64,000 nucleotides of DNA from assembly GCF_008704395.1 (NCBI RefSeq), contig NZ_CP023695.1, positions 868,001-932,000 of the forward strand, in the 5' to 3' direction. The translations under genes and the position numbers were made by a program. The notes beneath the pieces were generated by a model. The model did not search any database, was not told the origin of the DNA, and was given only the letters and a program-made list of their open reading frames with translations. How positions within the stretch are numbered: the stretch's first letter is position 1; each line of letters starts with the position of its first letter. Shown one piece after another: positions 58,997-64,000 of the stretch. The DNA comes from Streptomyces alboniger (GTDB taxonomy: Bacteria; Actinomycetota; Actinomycetes; Streptomycetales; Streptomycetaceae).

Positions 58997-59458
58997 ATGC
59001 ATCCCACCACCGCCACGCATCCCACCGCCGAGCGTTTCCGCTCCCTCGTCGAGAAGCGTGACCTCGACGCGCTGGAGGATCTGTTCACGCCGGACATCCG
59101 CTTCTACAGCCCGGTGAAGTTCACCCCCTTCGAGGGCAGGCCGATGGTGCTCGGGCTCTTCGGCGTGCTGCTGCGGACGTTCGAGGACTTCCGGTACGTC
59201 GGGTCGCACACCGGAGAGGCGCGGACGAGCGCCGACGGCGGCGAGGCCGAGTCGGCCGTACTGCTGTTCCGCGCGACCGTGCACGGCAAGGAGATCCACG
59301 GCATCGACCTGCTGCACTTCGACGCGGAGGGCCGGATCAAGGAATTCACGGTGATGGTGCGCCCGCAGTCCGCGGTGCAGGCGCTCGGTCAGGCCGTGTA
59401 CGAGGGCCTGGTCGCGGACGGGCTCGTGCTGGCCCCCGGTGAGGCCCACAGCGGGTGA
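58997..59458 (+). CDS. SnoaL-like (NTF2-fold) protein
   Basis: A 153-residue protein of the NTF2/SnoaL fold (FRSLVEKRDLDALEDLFTPDIRFYSPV, then IHGIDLLHFDAEGRIKEFTVMVRP). Family members are small isomerases, hydrolases or binding proteins; no activity can be assigned. ATG at 58997 follows CTGGAGG by 6 nt. Probably repressed by the divergent PadR protein. Confidence 0.85.
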   Translation: MHPTTATHPTAERFRSLVEKRDLDALEDLFTPDIRFYSPVKFTPFEGRPMVLGLFGVLLRTFEDFRYVGSHTGEARTSADGGEAESAVLLFRATVHGKEIHGIDLLHFDAEGRIKEFTVMVRPQSAVQALGQAVYEGLVADGLVLAPGEAHSG

Positions 59459-59627
59459 CGGCGGGTCAGCTCTGCGCCGGACGAAGGATTCCGTCACCTG
59501 CCCGGAGGCAGTCCGCATGCGGTCCTCGCCCACGGCACGTTGGCTCTTCGTCAGGTAGCACGGGCGTTCCCCGATCCGCGGCGGCGCATGGGTTGTACCG
59601 CCTCCCGTGCCACCGGAGGGCAGACTC

Positions 59628-60134
59628 ATGCGTACTAGTCAGATATATGTCCGTGCCGGCCTGACCGTAGCCGCCGCCGCGCTGCCGCTGGCGCTGGCCG
59701 CTCCGTCGGCGTTCGCGGGCGGCGGGATCTCCGTGACCGCCACCGGGTCCACTGTGCAGGTCACCACCGCCGCGTGTGCCACCGGCGGAACGGCCTCACT
59801 GATGGGCGCCGGCAACGCGAGCTTCGCCGGCGGCCAGCAGATGCCGCTGACGAATGGCAGCGCCACCTGGCGGAATGTCAGTGCCGGCTCCTACACGGTC
59901 CTGGTCGCTTGTCAGGACGGCTCGCAGGCCGGGCCTCAGACCGTCACCGTCGGCGGCACGCCGACGGCCTCCTCGACGGCCACGCCATCGCGCGGCGTCC
60001 GGGGTGGACTCGGGGGCGGTTCGGAGGACCGGGGCTCGCTCACGCTCGTCACCGGCGGGGCCCTGGTGGCCACGGCGGCCGCGGGCGGCGGCCTCTGGTA
60101 CCTGCGGCGACGCGCCGCGGGCAACCGGATCTGA
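59628..60134 (+). CDS. Small exported protein with C-terminal membrane segment
   Basis: A 168-residue protein. Signal peptide (MRTSQIYVRAGLTVAAAALP, cleavage near AFAGG), an Ig-like domain of about 75 residues with two Cys (TAACATGG and VACQDG), a Ser/Thr/Pro linker, then a hydrophobic segment and RRR at the end. The layout is like that of sortase substrates, but no LPxTG-type motif is present. ATG at 59628 follows CGGAGGG. Confidence 0.78.
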   Translation: MRTSQIYVRAGLTVAAAALPLALAAPSAFAGGGISVTATGSTVQVTTAACATGGTASLMGAGNASFAGGQQMPLTNGSATWRNVSAGSYTVLVACQDGSQAGPQTVTVGGTPTASSTATPSRGVRGGLGGGSEDRGSLTLVTGGALVATAAAGGGLWYLRRRAAGNRI

Positions 60135-60545
60135 CACCGGCCCCATCTCAACAGCGGCACCCACGGCTGCCGCCCACCCGTCATCACACCGGGTGGGCGG
60201 CAGCCGCCGCGCGGGGACCACCACTCAGGACGGCTCATCACCCCCTGGCCCGGCACGCCCTTTCCCGCCGCCCACCACCCGGACGGCCCGCCGCCCCCGC
60301 ACCTTTGCCCTCCCGCGTACGCGTCGCCCCGGGAGGGGCCGCGCCTGTCGGGCATCCGGGGCGCGCGCCCCGGCGCCGACCCCGGGCCGCGGGGACCCTC
60401 CGGGACTACCCGTCGCCCCCACGGCTTTGCCCCTCGGGCGTACGCGCCATCTCCGGGAGGGGCCGCGCCCATCCGGCATCCGACACGCACGCTCGCCCCG
60501 GCCCCCGCCGGCCCCGGGCCGCGTACCTCGGCCAGCGCCCCGTCG
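60135..60545. other. Gene-free stretch of 411 bp with terminator and imperfect direct repeat
   Basis: I see no credible gene here: frames that stay open read as Arg/Pro/Gly-rich shadows. It holds the terminator at 60165-60205 and two diverged copies of a roughly 105-bp GC-rich segment (about 60299-60400 and 60420-60526; both contain CGTACGCG, CCGGGAGGGGCCGCGCC, GGCATCCG and CCCCGGGCCGCG). Confidence 0.6.
60165..60205 (+). terminator. Terminator after the small exported protein
   Basis: A perfect 16-bp stem GGCTGCCGCCCACCCG (60165-60180) with its complement (60190-60205) and a 9-nt loop, 31 nt after the stop codon. Confidence 0.75.
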
Positions 60546-61079
60546 TCAGGGCGCGTCCAGTTCCTCGATCGTCCGTGTGAGCCACTGCGTCCAGAACGTC
60601 TCCAGGTCGATGCCCGCGCGCAGCACCACATGCCGCAGCCGGTCCTCGACCGCGTCCCTCTCCGGGGGGAAGTCCCGCCGCTCGATCTCCTCGTACTCCG
60701 CCAACTGGCGTCGGTGCAGGTCGAGATGGCGGTGCAGGTCCGCCTGGATGCCGTCCATGCCGACGACCGCCGCCGCCCGCAGGCGCAGCAGAAGGGTGTC
60801 GCGCATCGGCTTCGGGTCCTGGCCGGCCGCGGTCCAGCGGGCCAGTTCGGCGCGGCCCGCCGGCAGGACCTCGTACTCCTTCTTCTGGCCGCGCGCCGCC
60901 CCCTGCCGCGGCAGCGCGCGGATCGACCCCTCGCGCTCCAGCCTGCCCAGCTCGCGGTAGATCTGCTGGTGCGTGGCCGACCAGAAGTAGCCGATCGACT
61001 TGTCGAACCTGCGGGTCAGTTCGAGCCCCGACGACGGCTTCTCGAGGAGAGCGGTGAGGATCGCGTGCGGGAGTGACAT
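60546..61079 (-). CDS. PadR-family transcriptional regulator
   Basis: A 177-residue PadR protein: winged helix (ILTALLEKPSSGLELTRRFDKSIGYFWSATHQQIYRELGRLEREGSI) and a C-terminal helical domain ending LETFWTQWLTRTIEEL. It lies 45 bp downstream of the FadH-type gene on the same strand and could be co-transcribed with it and control it. Confidence 0.88.
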   Translation of the reverse strand: MSLPHAILTALLEKPSSGLELTRRFDKSIGYFWSATHQQIYRELGRLEREGSIRALPRQGAARGQKKEYEVLPAGRAELARWTAAGQDPKPMRDTLLLRLRAAAVVGMDGIQADLHRHLDLHRRQLAEYEEIERRDFPPERDAVEDRLRHVVLRAGIDLETFWTQWLTRTIEELDAP

Positions 61080-61124
61080 GGGGGCAATCCTAGGGACGGG
61101 CGGCCCCTCGGCGGGGGGCCGGGC

Positions 61125-63218
<2,094 letters not shown>

Positions 63219-63390
63219 TAAAGCGTGAGCGGCATCTCACGGCACGGGCTGGTTCGGGCGGACTGGGGCTGGCTCGGGCTGGCAGGGGCCGGCTCGGGCG
63301 GGCGAACGCCATGTCCGAATCCCGCCAGCCGCCGCCTCGCGCGGGACGCAGACTGGACTCCAGTCACCCAGCGCACCCAAGGAGAGTCCG

Positions 63391-63888
63391 ATGACCGTCT
63401 ACACGACGACAGACAGCCCGCTGGGCGAGTTGCTGCTGGTGGGCGAGGCATCGGCCACCGCCAAGGGCGGCACCGCGCTCGCCTCGCTGTCCATGCCGGG
63501 CCAGAAGGGCGCGGCCGTCGTCCTGGACGGCTGGACCCGCGACGACGACGCGTTCGAGGCGATCGCCGCCCAGCTGCGTTCGTACTTCGCCGGGAGCCTG
63601 ACCCACTTCGACATCGAGTACGCCGCCGGGGCGGGCACCGCCTTCCAGCGCAAGGTCTGGGACGCCCTGGACACGGTCCCCTACGGCACCACGACCACCT
63701 ACGGGCGCCTCGCGGAACAGCTGGGCCTGTCCCGGGCCGCGGTCCGGGCCCTGGGCACGGCCATCGGCCGCAACCCGCTGCTCGTCGTGCGCCCCTGCCA
63801 CCGGGTGATCGGCGCCGACGGCTCCCTGACCGGGTACGCGGGCGGCCTGGAGCGCAAGCGCCACCTGCTCGACCTGGAAGCGGCATGA
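63391..63888 (+). CDS. ogt: Methylated-DNA--protein-cysteine methyltransferase
   Basis: A 165-residue suicide repair protein that removes alkyl groups from O6-guanine. The active site is PCHRV with Cys136, preceded by the helix-turn-helix region YGTTTTYGRLAEQLG and followed by GSLTGYAGGLERKRHLL. Translationally coupled (ATGA) to the next gene, an oxygenase that may be another alkylation-repair enzyme. Confidence 0.92.
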   Translation: MTVYTTTDSPLGELLLVGEASATAKGGTALASLSMPGQKGAAVVLDGWTRDDDAFEAIAAQLRSYFAGSLTHFDIEYAAGAGTAFQRKVWDALDTVPYGTTTTYGRLAEQLGLSRAAVRALGTAIGRNPLLVVRPCHRVIGADGSLTGYAGGLERKRHLLDLEAA

Positions 63889-64000
63889 CCAGCGCGCGGG
63901 CGATCACGGCGGCGGTCGACGCGGCCGACTGGACCGCGCTCGCCACCGAGCTGGACACGCACGGCTGCGCGCTCACACCGCGGCTCATCGACCCCGCCGA
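63885..64000 (+). CDS. Probable 2OG-Fe(II) oxygenase, truncated by the window end
   Basis: Only the first 38 codons are present (MTSARAITAAVDAADW, then ELDTHGCALTPRLIDP). The start overlaps the ogt stop by 4 nt. The LDTHGCA...LIDPA opening is, from memory, that of Streptomyces 2OG-Fe(II) oxygenases found next to ogt/ada genes, in line with AlkB-like DNA repair. The catalytic residues lie outside the window. Confidence 0.55.
   Translation, partial: MTSARAITAAVDAADWTALATELDTHGCALTPRLIDPA

Noticed and set aside
60225..60479. Small open frames in the 60.1-60.5 kb gap
   Set aside because: Arg/Pro/Gly-rich in every frame, no ribosome binding site, and overlapping a non-coding repeat.

Overview
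The window is high-GC DNA with dense, overlapping operons (ATGA/GTGA stop-start junctions), GGAGG-type ribosome binding sites, many secreted proteins and a single rare TTA codon in one gene. Together these point to a Streptomyces chromosome, probably an accessory or arm-proximal part. No rRNA, CRISPR array, phage or complete insertion sequence is visible. 

Region 1 (1-8.3 kb): after a SulP anion transporter comes a compact, unusual cluster. A plus-strand unit encodes a 54-residue peptide ending in three GCIS repeats, a strong intergenic hairpin, and an AMP-forming ligase fused to a D-x-x-W-H domain. It ends with a 70-nt sequence that folds as a tRNA-Gly(UCC) with a non-canonical T-loop, followed at once by a terminator. 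Facing it is a four-gene minus-strand operon of free-standing NRPS parts: carrier protein, P450, condensation domain and adenylation domain with a His-like specificity code. I regard this as a candidate hybrid peptide/NRPS system with its own tRNA, and as the most interesting object in the window. 

Region 2 (8.3-18.1 kb): a beta-propeller phytase behind a possible PHO box, a small secreted protein, an AurF-type diiron oxygenase with its ferredoxin reductase behind a long palindrome, and a five-gene overlapping operon (2-oxoglutarate dioxygenase, DUF6271-like protein, PLP decarboxylase, GNAT, MFS exporter). That operon's promoter carries a DasR-like site. 

Region 3 (18.4-31.1 kb): mainly exported proteins: a Tat-exported propeller with the TTA codon, an FG-GAP protein, GH16, a choice-of-anchor-A/SpaA adhesin, an L,D-transpeptidase, a NAGPA-like glycosidase and a phosphodiesterase. 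Two inverted copies of an 82-bp palindromic element bracket 19.6-31.1 kb. 

Region 4 (31.2-45.7 kb): a nickel-type nikABCDE importer with a Nur-box match, an acyl-CoA dehydrogenase pair with a quinone oxidoreductase, a divergent XRE-cupin/thioredoxin-reductase-like pair, a dienoyl-CoA-reductase-like SDR, an enoyl-CoA hydratase, a PIG-L deacetylase and a prolyl-aminopeptidase-like hydrolase. 

Region 5 (45.9-64 kb): lutABC lactate utilisation, an OpuC-type osmolyte importer, a TetR/methyltransferase divergon with twin operators, a 2OG oxygenase, dhaKLM, a fibronectin-III lipoprotein, a PadR/SnoaL divergon with a 16-bp perfect operator, a second PadR, FadH-type dienoyl-CoA reductase, an Ogt methyltransferase and the start of a 2OG-Fe(II) oxygenase cut by the window end.
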